64,000 nucleotides of DNA, from positions 2,728,001-2,792,000 of the forward strand of contig NC_079244.1 in assembly GCF_028009165.1 (NCBI RefSeq), read 5' to 3'. Each line of letters starts with the position of its first letter. The stretch's first letter is position 1. Source of the stretch: Akanthomyces muscarius (Eukaryota; Ascomycota; Sordariomycetes; Hypocreales; Cordycipitaceae). Of this stretch, positions 11,901-22,581 are shown piece after piece. A program made the translations under genes and the position numbers. The notes below the pieces were generated by a model, which saw nothing but the letters and a program-made list of their open reading frames with translations, had not been told where the DNA came from and did not search any database.

Positions 11901-14067
11901 CTTGATGGCCAGGTCGATATCGTGAAGGATAGCCTCGTCACCAATCTTGGCAGAAAGGGAAGCTCCGCGCAGGGTGATGCTACTTTTGGGCATGCGATCC
12001 ATCTCAATGCCAGCAGATTGCGTGTTTTCGGAGGTGTCAGCAGCAGTAGTGCCACCGACGCAGTTCTGGCTGGTGATGGTGTCGTGAAATTTGGCTTGCT
12101 CGAGGAATTTCTCGACACGCTCGAAAATACCAAAGGAACTGGCAAAGCTGGGGAAAGAAGAGAGTAGATTGGCCAGAGGGCTCATCATGAGGCTCATGAT
12201 GGAAAGCGACGTAAAGGCCGTAGAGATGTCGAGGCCGCTATTAGCGTCGTGGCGTCTAACGGCGAGAGTGATGCCAAAAGTCAAGAGGGGTGCCAAAGAC
12301 GGGCTCAGGTTGCCTAGATGAAGTATTAGGCTGGCGAAAACCTAACCATTGGGGCCGTTTGCTGCATACCTAAAACGTTCATGTACACGATGAACATGCG
12401 GAACTGCTTCGACTCTTTGAGCTCAAGGACACGAAGCGACTGGATATACTCCAGCCAGACGGGCACCAGACCCAGCATCTTGGTTTCCCGAATGGAGCCA
12501 ACCACACTCGATGTTATCGACACCCGCTTCTGGATGGCGACGTTCCAGGCCTTGATGGCCGGGCCCATGCGCTTTGGGAGCTGACTCATGAGAACAAAGC
12601 AGACTATCTTCAAAGTTAGAATATGATACAACTCTGCCGCGATGATGGTATAGCAGCTTTCGTCTTACGTAGAGCAGAGGCAATGGGCCCGACACAGCCG
12701 ACGCCGAGCTGCCGAGCAAGAAGCCAAGTGGCGAGGGCAATCTCGATGGGATTCGCCCAGAGATCGTGCACGCCGGAGAAGGCTCTGCTGATGACGCCGA
12801 CGTCGGGTCCGATGAGCGTGAGCGTGGCCATCTCCGCGGCCACGGCCGTAGATACGCCCAGCGACTCGGCGCACACAAGCGAGACGAGGCCACCGCGGAT
12901 CATGGTCAGGCCGCGGTAGAGGTGGTGATTGTAGAACCCAGTCGCAAACTGTGCACGCGGGTGTGTGTTAGTGGTAGAGCTCTGTCTACGCTGTGATCCA
13001 GGCTACATACCGCCGTTCCAATGTAAAACAGACCAGTCGCAGCAATGAGAGCGTACGCGACATCCTGATGGTACTCGCCGCCTTTCTGGTCGTGCTGCAC
13101 GAATTCAATAATGTACTGAAGCAAGAATGGCTGCGTAAACTTGAAGCCCGTCATGAAAAGCCGCGCAATGACCGTCTTGGCAATCGTCACCTTGAGACAC
13201 GCCACAATGACCAGCGGCAGCCTGTACTTGGACGGCGCCGTCCTGGACACGCGCTCCCGAAACTCGGCGAGCAGCCTCTCCGAGCGCAGCTCCTCGTCCG
13301 TCTCATACAGCGTGTCCAGGTCCAGCGTCGCGCTGAAGCCGCGCGTGAGCAGCCCGTTGAGCCACCAAAACGCACCTCTGCTAAACACGCTCGCCACGGC
13401 TTCCGGGCAGCGCTTCAGCGCCTGCCACGAGCCCACGAGGTAGCGCGTCTTGCCGAGGGACTCGGCGAGCAGCATGACGACCTTGGTCGCGAGCTGCGCC
13501 GTGAAGAGCGCGGGTAGGAGGGCGTGTTGCTGCTGCTGCTGGTCGTGGAGGAGCAGCAGCCAGAGGGTACGGCACTGCGCGCCGTCAAAAAGGACGGACA
13601 GCGAGAGATAGACGCAGAGAATGGTGGAGGGCCGGACGGCGCGCTCGTGCTCAAGGTAGCTGAGCGCGCCCATGACGAGCGCCGTTGCCACGCCCAGCGC
13701 GGACGACGCGATGCCGAGCTTCGGGCCATGGAGAGTGGACCAAGAGATGAGGATGGCGAGCTGGAGGGAGGCAAAGACGACGTAGATGGCCTGGTTGAAA
13801 TGGCTTAGCTGGGGAACGATGCAGTGAGTGTTGGGAGGGACTTACAAGCTTGACGAGGCGAAGAGGGCGACCGGCGACTTTGCGGCTGTGCGTCCGGAGA
13901 TGGACGAGTCGTGGGATGGCAACGCTCAGGAGAATGGCATACGGCGTGATGGACAGCACAGATTGCTCAAAAGCAAGGGTAAAGTCGAAGCGCGACTGTG
14001 CACCACAGTGGCCTACCGTCGGGCCCAAGGAGGCGTCGCAATGCGAATACGTGTTAGTCGAATTCAT
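8927..14067 (-). CDS. ABCC-family (MRP-type) multidrug transporter, 11 exons
   Basis: Phase-consistent exons: 14067-13846, 13790-13011, 12948-12669, 12603-12370, 12313-11571, 11510-11348, 11290-10949, 10866-10743, 10676-10605, 10531-10416, 10314-8927 (about 1487 aa). The order is N-terminal TMD0, TMD1, NBD1, TMD2, NBD2, i.e. a full-length transporter of the MRP/YOR1/bile-pigment group; by family it would be an ATP-driven efflux pump for conjugates or drugs. NBD1 has Walker A GKVGSGKS, Q-loop CSQSAW and signature LSGGQ. Its Walker B reads FVIDN, with Asn at the catalytic acidic position. NBD2 has Walker A GRTGSGKSS, signature LSHGQ (usual in fungal members), Walker B ILVLDEATSAVD and an H-loop His, so it looks fully catalytic. 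Exon 2 could start at 13808 instead, but that makes a 37-nt intron. One intron contains a 12-nt G/C homopolymer (10397-10408). The substrate is unknown. Confidence 0.92.
10397..10408. repeat. Poly-G tract (12 G; poly-C on the coding strand)
   Basis: Twelve consecutive G on the plus strand within the last intron of the ABCC transporter gene (10415-10315). On the transcribed gene it reads as poly-C. Confidence 0.85.
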
Positions 14068-14415
14068 CGCAAAGGATTACTTTTACACGCAAGGACACAG
14101 TTGCTCTGATGGATTGTAATGATGAGGAAGGGACTTCTTGTATTGTCTACATTTCTAGGATCGTCGACGCAAAAGCCGGTAAGCCTTGGGGGTTAAAGTC
14201 ACGTACTTGGCTGACGACAGCCTTGCATGGCATGGACTGGACTTGGATGTACGGGGAAGGTGGCCGTGGTGGCGTAGGGCTAAGATTAAGGCTGAGAAAA
14301 ACGCCCGGTATTGTTCTCAGTAAGAAATCGCAAAGTGCTGTATTACGGTATCTTGAAGCATACTTTTTTTCTATCTTTTCTTTGTAATCTTCTTCTTTTG
14401 CGGCGGCGCGCGAAG

Positions 14416-15159
14416 CTACTGCTTTTTGGCTAACGGCTTGTCGTAATGTAGATTGGCACTGCACGTTTCTTGAATCTCGCTATCCAGCGTGAAGATCCTG
14501 TCCACGTCGAGCGCGGCAAACTCGTCCGGGTTCTCGACCGCCAAGTCGTAGTGCCGCAGCGCCAGCAGCAGCTGGGCCGCCCACACATGCTCGCTGACGC
14601 GTCCCACGCCCGTCGCCAGTGGCGTCATGAGGATCGCCTCGATCCTGTCCTCCTCGCCCGCCGTCTCATTGTGCTTCTCAACCGCGCACAGCATGCTCCA
14701 CACGCACTGGTACACGACCTCCTTGTCCCAGGTGACGTCCTCGGGGACGCGCATCGTCGGGCAGAGGAGCAGGTGCCGCACGCCCCAGACGTTCCTGGAC
14801 CGCGCCGCAAAGGCCGCCGGGATGGGCACGGGCGTGCAGGAGCCCGGGATCGCCCATCCGCGGTACTCCTTGTAGAGGACGGCCTGCGCGGTGCGGGTCA
14901 GCGCGAGGTAGTCGTCGGTCGGCGAGAGGGCGCGCGAGATGGCATCGTCAAAGGCGCCGTCGAGGCGGCCATACGAGTTGGCGGGGGAGACGATGGCGTC
15001 AAGGCGCACGGATGCGGGCAGCTGGGAGAGGGAGCTGCTGTGGATGGTGATGCTGGCAAAGGAAGGCGGGCTGGTGAGGGCGGCGGCCCGTAGGTAGGCT
15101 TCGCGGTCCTTGTCATGCATGCAGAGCAGGTGGATGGTGAGGTTGGCGGGCTGTGGCAT
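14416..15159 (-). CDS. Macro-domain (ADP-ribose-binding-like) protein
   Basis: A 247-aa, intronless protein. The sequence DAIVSPANSYGRLDGAFDDA near residues 52-72 matches the ligand-binding loop of macro domains (usual form N-x-A-N-S then Gly-rich), in the variant seen in the fungal group that includes yeast YMR087W. A second conserved part (LLCPTMRVPEDV, then LMTPLATGVGRVS near residue 190) corresponds to the distal binding loop. By family it would bind or hydrolyse ADP-ribose derivatives such as ADP-ribose-1''-phosphate. Catalysis is not provable from sequence, and the usual triple-Gly loop is changed to RLDGAFD. The start at 15159 leaves a short leader before the fold. It lies upstream of the ABCC gene on the same strand, with no sign of shared function. 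Confidence 0.85.
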   Translation of the reverse strand: MPQPANLTIHLLCMHDKDREAYLRAAALTSPPSFASITIHSSSLSQLPASVRLDAIVSPANSYGRLDGAFDDAISRALSPTDDYLALTRTAQAVLYKEYRGWAIPGSCTPVPIPAAFAARSRNVWGVRHLLLCPTMRVPEDVTWDKEVVYQCVWSMLCAVEKHNETAGEEDRIEAILMTPLATGVGRVSEHVWAAQLLLALRHYDLAVENPDEFAALDVDRIFTLDSEIQETCSANLHYDKPLAKKQ

Positions 15160-16179
15160 GATGGTGGCGGGGTGAGATTGGGTGCGGAGAGCTGGCGTGG
15201 GATAGGTATGAATAAGGATGCGACCTCGCTGATATGGGAGTTGGAGGGTTTTATCGCTACCTGCTGGTGTAGTTGCTATGATGGATGTTGAAGCAGCTAC
15301 AATCGTTTATAAGTCGACAGGCGCAAACGGCTGCCTGCTAGGCTACCAGCTGGCAGATCAAGATCGAGATGCGCGTGAAAAAGCCAGATTACAGTCAGCA
15401 TACTAAATAACTCTTGGTCATTCCGGCGGAAGCAAGGTAGATTGTTTACATGCGGCAGTTCTATGGATTAAAAAAGCGTCAATAGAGTCCGTATATGTCG
15501 TCTTGGATCCTAGTCGCATTGCTGTCAGGACCCAGCGCACCATGCCCCGCGAAATTGGGCCTGCAGGTGGTTGCCCGCAAAGGCTCCCGATAAAAAACAC
15601 AACAGCATTCGGAAAATCAAATGGATAAAAACAAAATGATGCAGAACAAGTCCAATCAGCACTACACGAGTTGCAATTAAATATTTGTTTCATTATGCCC
15701 AAACCCATCTCACTATTCGACAACATCGTGCAACACTCGTACACTGTCTCGCGACGCAAAGACCCCCCCCCCCCCCCCCCCCTCACATGGTTGCCGTGGT
15801 GAGCAGCCCACGCCGCCAAGTCAACAATGGACCCTTGTCCGACTACATGCCTCGCTGCCTCGTCACCACAATCCTGTGCAACTCAAACAATGGCAAACCA
15901 GACCAGACCAAAAGAACCCAGAATGAGAACCTAATAATATATCCAGATACTGCCATCTGCCTTGCCTTTTTCTTCTTTCCCGTTCTTCCCCCTTTCTCCA
16001 GCGTTGCATCCCAATTCCTCTTCCTAGCGGCTGTGGCGTCCCCGTTTGATCGCATTCGCTCACATACCTGCGATCTCGTTTTCATACGCATCAGCGAGCA
16101 ACGAGACACAGTTTCTTTAAAGCTATATTCGACAACACAGGCTGGCTTCTCAGCCATCGAAAACAAATACCGAAAAAAG
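15160..16179. other. Intergenic region with divergent promoters
   Basis: About 1 kb separates the macro-domain gene (minus) from the KEN-motif gene (plus). It holds a 20-C homopolymer (15763-15782) and a pyrimidine-rich stretch (15955-16030) likely belonging to the downstream 5' leader. An open frame continues upstream of 16180 but looks like translated leader. Confidence 0.5.
15763..15782. repeat. Poly-C tract (20 C)
   Basis: An uninterrupted run of twenty C, the longest homopolymer I see in the window. Its length is probably unstable and may be imprecise in the assembly. Confidence 0.85.
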
Positions 16180-17568
16180 ATGGGCGCTTTCAAGAACCCC
16201 TCCATCGCCGCCCTCCAGAGTCGCAGCCGCTTCTGCGAGGGCTCCATGAACGACCGCGCCTCGGCCGCGCCGCCCGTCCACTTCCTCGGCCCCGAGGCCC
16301 TGGCCGCTCTCGAACAGCCCGTGCCTCTTCCCGCGAGCGGCAGCAGTGGCAGCAGCGTCGGCAACGGCAACAATCCCCGAGCGAGCCAGGATGCCGGCAG
16401 CAACAGCGGCGGCTTCTCCCAGACGTGGTCCCGCAAGACGGGCAGCAGGCTCTTTGGGCAAGTCTGGGAGGGCGTGCGCGACAAGCTTCGCCTGCGCAAA
16501 GACGACAACAGCAGTAGCGGCTCGAGCAAGACGCCGGCGGCGGCCATTTCCGCGGCCAAGACGACAACGGCCGTGACGACGACAACGGCAGAGCACATAC
16601 CCATCTTCACAGACCCGGCGGAGCGCGACGGCCCTCCCGCTTCACGCACGCGCAGCAAGCTCGCCCACCCAGCAGCACCAGCACCAATCGACATCCCGTC
16701 CTCCGCCTCCATGGATGCTACTACGGCTGCCGACTTCAAGTTCACAGGCTTCCAGACCGCGCGGCCGTCGCGGGACGAGGTCCTCGCGAGCTACCAGCAG
16801 CTCATGGCCGGCGGCTTCTTCCAGGCGCACGCCATCCACTCCAGCCGACACGGCCTCGCTCGACCGCCACAGCCGCCACCACCGATGCCAGGCACCAGCC
16901 TGCCCGCACAATCTACGTCCATGCGGCCCGCGACCGCTCGCGCATCCTCGCCGCCGCCGCAGTGGCCGCTCGCCTCGCCTTCATACACGGCGGCGGCGGC
17001 GGTGCAGTCCCCCACAAGCGTCTCCTCACGGGGCACCAAGCGCGCGGCCGTAAACGAGTCCGACGACGACGAGAGCATGCACGAAGCCGACGACGGCGAC
17101 GACGCTGGCGTCTACGACAAGGAGAACCAAGCCCCGCCGCACCCCAACACCGTCCACGACAAGAAGCGTCTCCGTCGCAGCATCTCCCGCGAGAGCCTCT
17201 TCCTCCCCAAGATCCGCTCCTCTTCTTCCTCGCGCCGCAGCCTCTCCACCTCCTCGCACGCCCTCATCCCTCCCGCCGCGACCAACAAGCTGCAGAAGCG
17301 CCGCCCGCACGCCAACAGCAAGTACCAGGACCACCAGCAGCAGCAGCAGTACGTCAGGGCCGCGTCGCGCCCCCGCCACGTTAGCGACGGCGGCGGGAGC
17401 GCGCGCGTGCTCCGCGGTCGCCCTGCGGCCGCCGAGGCGAACCGCTCGATGCGCGTGGTGCCCGATGAGGGCCGCGGCATCCCCAGCGTGCCCGCCATCC
17501 CGGCCAAGTTTACGTATGGAGAGGATCGGCAGAATAACGGTCCCTGGAGAGGACTTCGAGTGCGTTGA
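16180..17568 (+). CDS. Low-complexity, probably nuclear fungal protein with a KEN motif
   Basis: I do not recognise a characterised family. From the ATG at 16180 the protein has 462 residues, mostly disordered, with Ser-, Ala- and Pro-rich runs and a short poly-Gln tract. Features that stand out are a well-formed N-terminus (MGAFKNPSIAALQSRSR), a segment around residues 190-235 (SRDEVLASYQQLMAGGFF) that may be the conserved core, an acidic patch, the motif DKENQ near residue 315, and a basic KKRLRR cluster shortly after it. A KEN box next to a basic nuclear-type signal is a pattern of APC/C-degraded nuclear proteins, but this is inference. The start at 16180 was chosen over in-frame upstream ATGs because the upstream residues look like translated leader. 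Confidence 0.65.
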   Translation: MGAFKNPSIAALQSRSRFCEGSMNDRASAAPPVHFLGPEALAALEQPVPLPASGSSGSSVGNGNNPRASQDAGSNSGGFSQTWSRKTGSRLFGQVWEGVRDKLRLRKDDNSSSGSSKTPAAAISAAKTTTAVTTTTAEHIPIFTDPAERDGPPASRTRSKLAHPAAPAPIDIPSSASMDATTAADFKFTGFQTARPSRDEVLASYQQLMAGGFFQAHAIHSSRHGLARPPQPPPPMPGTSLPAQSTSMRPATARASSPPPQWPLASPSYTAAAAVQSPTSVSSRGTKRAAVNESDDDESMHEADDGDDAGVYDKENQAPPHPNTVHDKKRLRRSISRESLFLPKIRSSSSSRRSLSTSSHALIPPAATNKLQKRRPHANSKYQDHQQQQQYVRAASRPRHVSDGGGSARVLRGRPAAAEANRSMRVVPDEGRGIPSVPAIPAKFTYGEDRQNNGPWRGLRVR

Positions 17569-18302
17569 GCCTTTTCTGTGGCGTGGACGGCTTATGATGT
17601 GAATGAAAAGGTTTTTATGAATTCTGGTTTTTGTGTCTTTAGGATTGGGGAATTTTTTTTTCTGGTAACGATTTTATGACCACGTATATAAACGAATTCG
17701 CTGTTGGCGAAAAGAGAGGACATGACGGCCAGCACTAAGAAATATGAACACGGCCATACAACCTACCATTCTTGTTTGATTCGCGCGGTTTCACATGTGG
17801 GCTGCCGAACAAGTTTCAAGTAACGGCATCGCGCTCGATGCTGGAATTAGTACATATCTACCTAGTAATGAGAGAGAGAGAGAGAGGATGACAAAGATAA
17901 AAGTCCCGTAATGGAGATGAACAGTTTGCAAAAGTTCAGCCAAGACAAGAAGAATAAATGTCCCACAAGACCCCCTCAAAACGTCTTTTTCCCATGTCCC
18001 CTTGACCATGACAAGTCGGCTCCGCGAAAAAAATTGAAACCGACGAAAATAAAAATACCCTCCAGATCAGTGTGGACAATGAGGGTTGAATACATTCCAT
18101 CAAACCAACCAAACACGGTTCGTGACAATAAAAAATTCAATACATGAAACAGTCCCAACACCCACGCATATAACTGGCAATGAAGCAAGCGCCTTTGGTT
18201 CTACCATTCAAGAAAATGAATATAAAAAATAATATAGCAACGAGCCGCATCGTCAGAGGCCCTTGCTGTTTAAGAAAAAAAAGTGAATACATGTCAACTC
18301 CG
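17569..18302. other. Convergent 3' intergenic region
   Basis: An AT-rich region between the KEN-motif gene and the MGA2 homologue, with several poly(A)-like runs. A (GA)n dinucleotide tract lies at 17870-17886. No gene is apparent. Confidence 0.6.
17870..17886. repeat. (GA)n microsatellite
   Basis: About eight uninterrupted GA units in the 3' intergenic region. Confidence 0.85.
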
Positions 18303-21300
18303 TCATGCCGGCACTACACGCTCTTGTCTGTTCTGCAAGTAGCGGGTGGCGCGGGCGTGTCCCACTTGAAGCACGGCCTTGGCCGACTCGAACAGGAAGG
18401 GGAACAGTTTCGGAAAGTAGCTGTAAAGCATCGCGCAGATCATAATCACTAGCAGGGGAATCCAGACAAAGAAGAGCTTGCGATCGTTGCTGAGTCGCTT
18501 CAGCTTCTGCTCCCTGGCCCGCAGGAATTGATCTTGCTGTTCCTTGGTAATCGCATTCTTGCGTCCAATCTTGAGAACGCTCGGAATTTCCGTCTCGGAG
18601 CTCTCGGCAACCACGCTGGCTACTGCAGGCTTGCTTCTGGACGACCTCTTCTTGAGCTTGGTCTTAGGCTGGTCGTACAGCGCGGAGCACTTCATGTCGG
18701 CCTCGGCTTCACAAGCAGCCTCTGCTGCAGCGCGCTGCTTCTCCTCGACATCTTTTGCAGGGAAAATATCTTCGTATGCTGGGGGCGGAGCGGGGGCGGC
18801 CGCCGTACCTCCCACGTAAGATGACAGATCCCACCATCTGCTATCCACCTTTGGCGCGTTCCCATCGGCAGAGTCGGGCCTTGTGCCCGACATGCCAGGT
18901 ACGTACTGCTGCATGCGCTGGAAATAGCCCTGGTAGTCTGGAAGCACGGGCATACCAGGCATTTGCGGCAGTTGCGGAATATGTGCCAGGTTCTGGAAAT
19001 GCATAGCCATCGTCTGCTGAAGCTGTTGCAACTGTTGCTGGAACTGGTCCTTTAGTGCAGCAGCCATGGCCGTCGGTGCCGAATCATCGGTCACATCGGC
19101 GTCAACAGTATCATCAGAGTTGTCTTTGTCGGCATTGATTTCGCTCGCGCGTCTCATGCTGAGATAGCTATTCTCGTCAGGGTCTTCATCCTCAAAGTCG
19201 CCGGAAGTATACTCGGGGCTCTCTTCACCCGAGGCAATAGAAATCGGTCCGTCGTGAGTGTTTGCTCGGGTAAGAGGCTCCCACAGCGACCTGACAGAGG
19301 CCGAGCTGCTGGTACGGCTGTGGATGGATCCGCCACTGCTTCGGGAACGAGCGTGGCGCTCAGAGTGGCGAATAGCGCGAACAACGGCACGAGATTGTGC
19401 AACATCAGCAGCAGTAAGACCAGACAAGCTGCGGATGGTCGGGTCAGCACCGCCGATGATCAGTCGTCGAACGATCTCCGAGTGGCTCTGGATGGAAGCC
19501 ATGTGCAAAGCGGTGAACCCTCCCTTGTCGCGAGCGTCAGGGTTGGCACCGCGGGCAAGCAGAGCAGCGACAAAGCGATGGTAGCCGAGAGAGCAAGCAA
19601 GATGAAGCATAGTGTGACCGGTGGATCTTCTCAGGTCAAGCTTGGTTCTGTGCGCGCTGTCATCAAGATCAATCAGATCCAAGACCTTTAGCAACTGTGA
19701 CTCGAGATGCTCGTGCGAGGCATGGTTAAATTGAGGGCCGTTGCCCGAGGGGCCGCCAGAAGCGCCTCCAGTCCAGCCGCCAGAGTTGCTTCCGTCGTTG
19801 AGGATTCGTCGTGCGAGATCGCTCACATCCACCATCTGGCCTGACATCTTTTGCCCGAGAACAGAAAGAGCTGTTCTGATCAGCTTGTCTTCGTTGTCGT
19901 CAATATATTTGAAGGTTGGTGGCTGCTTGGCCATGGGGAAGTTTTGAGGCGAAACACCCTGCAGCTTAAACGTCACCGGTACGGTTCCGGAAACAGGCGA
20001 AGGAGGCAGCAGGCAAACAAGAGACGATTCGCCCCAGAAAGTGGTGGTAGTAGCGCGCTGATCGCCGAACCAAACCTCAAGACCCTGGAAGAAAGCAGCC
20101 CCTAGGACAGTGACTTCGATACCGCCAATCTTGGGACCCTCGTTAGGAATAATCTTGTGAATGATGGGCGCGGTACGAGGCGCGGCAACAGGAGCAAATA
20201 GACTATTAGCAAGCGCAGCGAATTGGTTCTGCTGAGCACTGTTTCGAAGGCCGCTGGGGCTAGGAGCACGGCTTGCGTGGCTCGAAGCGGGAGCTGAGTA
20301 CATATTTGCCATGGCAAGGTTGTCCATGCTAGCAGAGCGATTATTGGCAAAGAAGGAGGTCTGATCGTTGTTGCTGTTGGGGGTGGGGGGGCCATTGGTA
20401 AAAGGTAGCTGGCCGTTTTGTACACCAAAGAGGTGTTCGGCTTGCTGGAAAGCGGACGGAGGACTGAAGGGCGAGGTGGCGCTCGATCTTTGGGTGGCAG
20501 CGGATTGCGTGGGCTGTGGCGATGTGTCCAGTCGGGTCATCTCCAAACCGTTTGGTACGCGAGAGTTGCTAGCCTTTCTTCTCTTTGGAACGGGATGTCC
20601 CTGGGTTGGGGAGCCAGGTCTCGAGTGTGGACGTGCCGGTACGGTCGCTGTACTCATAGTTGGCGTCGTCTTGCCCGAGTTGGAGCTTGTGTAGCCATTC
20701 TGCATAGAAGATATGTCGCTTCCCGCTTGCGACATTCTAAAGTTGCCGTTCGGCATGGGTGCCATCATGCCATTGACATCGCTGCCTGGGGTAGAAGTGA
20801 GGGGGAGTGACGAGGAGCTGACTGTTTCGGACATTGGAGGCTGTGAAGTAAGCTGGGCCATGGGATGTGTCTTATGATCATCGGTAATCATGATGGGGTT
20901 GGACATGGCTTGGGCAATCACACGGTCTTGGTGATCCTTGATGGTGAAGATGACGTTGAAACCCATCTTCTCTCCGTGGTGGCGGCAGTAACAGGCGATG
21001 CGCATGGGTGCATCAATCTGCATGGTGCGATTTGATACAACGGGTTCCGGCCGTCCGTTGGAATCAAGCATGCCACTCATGGGTTGCCACTCCTTGACTT
21101 CTTGGGTATTGAAGACAATGACACGGCGTTCTTCGTCTTGGCTCCATACCTTTTCCTCGTCGGGCTTCTTAATCTTCTTCCTGGCCGCCCTCTTACGTTC
21201 TCGGGTAATACAGCCAGCACATATACGAACCTCTCCACCATTTTGGGGAGCGTTCTCTTCGTCATCCAAGTCGGGAAGGCTGCCCTGTGGCTGTGTCCTG

Positions 21301-22581
21301 GCCCTCTCGAGAGCCTTCTTCTTCCACTCAGGGTGCTCCATTGCGCTGGTACAGACTAAGCTGACATGTAGCACAAGAGTATCGGGAGACGGCTCCGGTG
21401 TCGGCTTTGCTAGGAGCTTCGGCTTGGATATCGTATGTGCAGGAAGGTGGAGCTTGGTTACACCAGGGGGTAGCGGGGAGAGCGTCATCTTGATAGGAAT
21501 CTGCGTCTCGACTCGGGACTTTAATGGCGTGGGCAAAATTCGAAGCTCACAGCCAGTAAAGTTAAATGGGGCTGCGTTGAACATGGCGATGTGCTGAGCC
21601 ATTTGTCTGGCTTGGGCTACGTTGTTTGGCACAAACGGGACCGGCGATGGCACGCCATCCGAAGTCGCGGCAGCTTGCGCTTCAGCCTGAGTAGGCCACA
21701 TGCCACCCTGACCCATCATCTGGAAGAACTCGGCCTTGACGTTGGTTGGTGGCGAGTTCATAAAGGCCGTAGCGGGAGAAGAGTTGTGGCTGGCGACCAA
21801 AGTTGACATGGGCGAGACTTCTCGAGAAAGTGATCGCTTGATGCCATTTTGTGAAGATGATACGGAGTGTGTCTGGAGACGTTAGCAGTTAACCCTGGTA
21901 CTCGGCGGTCGTGGGACTTACCGAAGCCTTCTTCTTGTAAGCTTGAGGTTTCGGCTTTGCAGGGAATTTATTATTCTTATTGGGGCTTGCCGATTTAATG
22001 GTCGGCATGCCGGGTGAGGCCATTGCTACAGGACCTGTGGAGATCGCATCGGGGCTGGCGGATGCGCTGTCAAAGTCGAAAGACTGGTCCATGAAGCTAT
22101 CATCTTGTTCGGTGAAGCCGTAGAAGCCGTTGCCGCCAGTCTGGCCAGTGACGGCACCAAAACTGAAGGTGTTGTTGTCATCATCAAAATGTGTGAGGTC
22201 GGCATTCCCCCAATCCATGTTCATATGCGAGCTGTCGTCGTCCATGCTGGCATCACCAGCCGAGGTAGCAGGCGTCTTTGCGGGTGTTGAACTGGCAGTA
22301 CGCTTGGAGGGCTCAGCAGACTCGGAGGAGGAGTCCTGAGATGAGCCGTTGGGCGAGTCGGGGAAGGGCCCGACAGCCAGCTGCTGGGGGTTGAGAAAGG
22401 CGTCCTGATCCTTGGAGCTGCTGATGGCGTCGAGGCTCTGGAGGGTATCGGGGCTGTTGGAAAAGTCAAAGAGGTTGGAGCCTCCGAGGTCATCGTCTGA
22501 AAAGTCGTGAAACTCGCCGCTGGTCGTGAGCACTCCCGCAATCAGAGGGCTGCCGGCGCCAGGGCCACCAGCCGATGTCAT
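18303..22581 (-). CDS. mga2: SPT23/MGA2-type ER-tethered transcription factor (IPT + ankyrin + TM)
   Basis: Two exons, 22581-21922 and 21872-18303, joined in phase by a 49-nt GTAAGT intron, give about 1409 aa. The order is: acidic Ser/Asp-rich N-terminus; a conserved central block near residues 330-560; an IPT/TIG domain near residue 800 (IIHKIIPNEGPKIGG then EVTVLGAAFF); two clear ankyrin repeats near residues 970-1050 (TMLHLACSLGYHRFVAALL and TALHMASIQSHSEIVRRLI); and one hydrophobic C-terminal segment (FFVWIPLLVIMICAMLYSYF). In yeast, Mga2/Spt23 sit in the ER membrane as p120, sense lipid packing, and are clipped by ubiquitin/proteasome to release p90, which induces the fatty-acid desaturase gene OLE1. 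The same role is inferred here. An in-frame ATG at 22758 would add 59 residues, and the 22581 start looks more natural. Confidence 0.92.

Noticed and set aside
12634..12668. A possible 35-nt intron in the ABC transporter
   Set aside because: An alternative acceptor at 12604 (GATAG) gives a 65-nt intron with a CTAAC branch point, correct phase and a better match to the family.
13791..13845. A 37-nt version of intron 1 of the ABC transporter (acceptor at 13809)
   Set aside because: The 55-nt version ending at 13791 keeps phase, has a CTAAG branch-like site and gives a sequence closer to other ABCC proteins. The short form cannot be fully excluded.
5301..15159. A secondary-metabolite cluster built on veA, the ABC transporter and the macro-domain protein
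   Set aside because: No polyketide synthase, NRPS, terpene cyclase or tailoring enzymes are present. VeA is a global regulator not tied to clusters by position.
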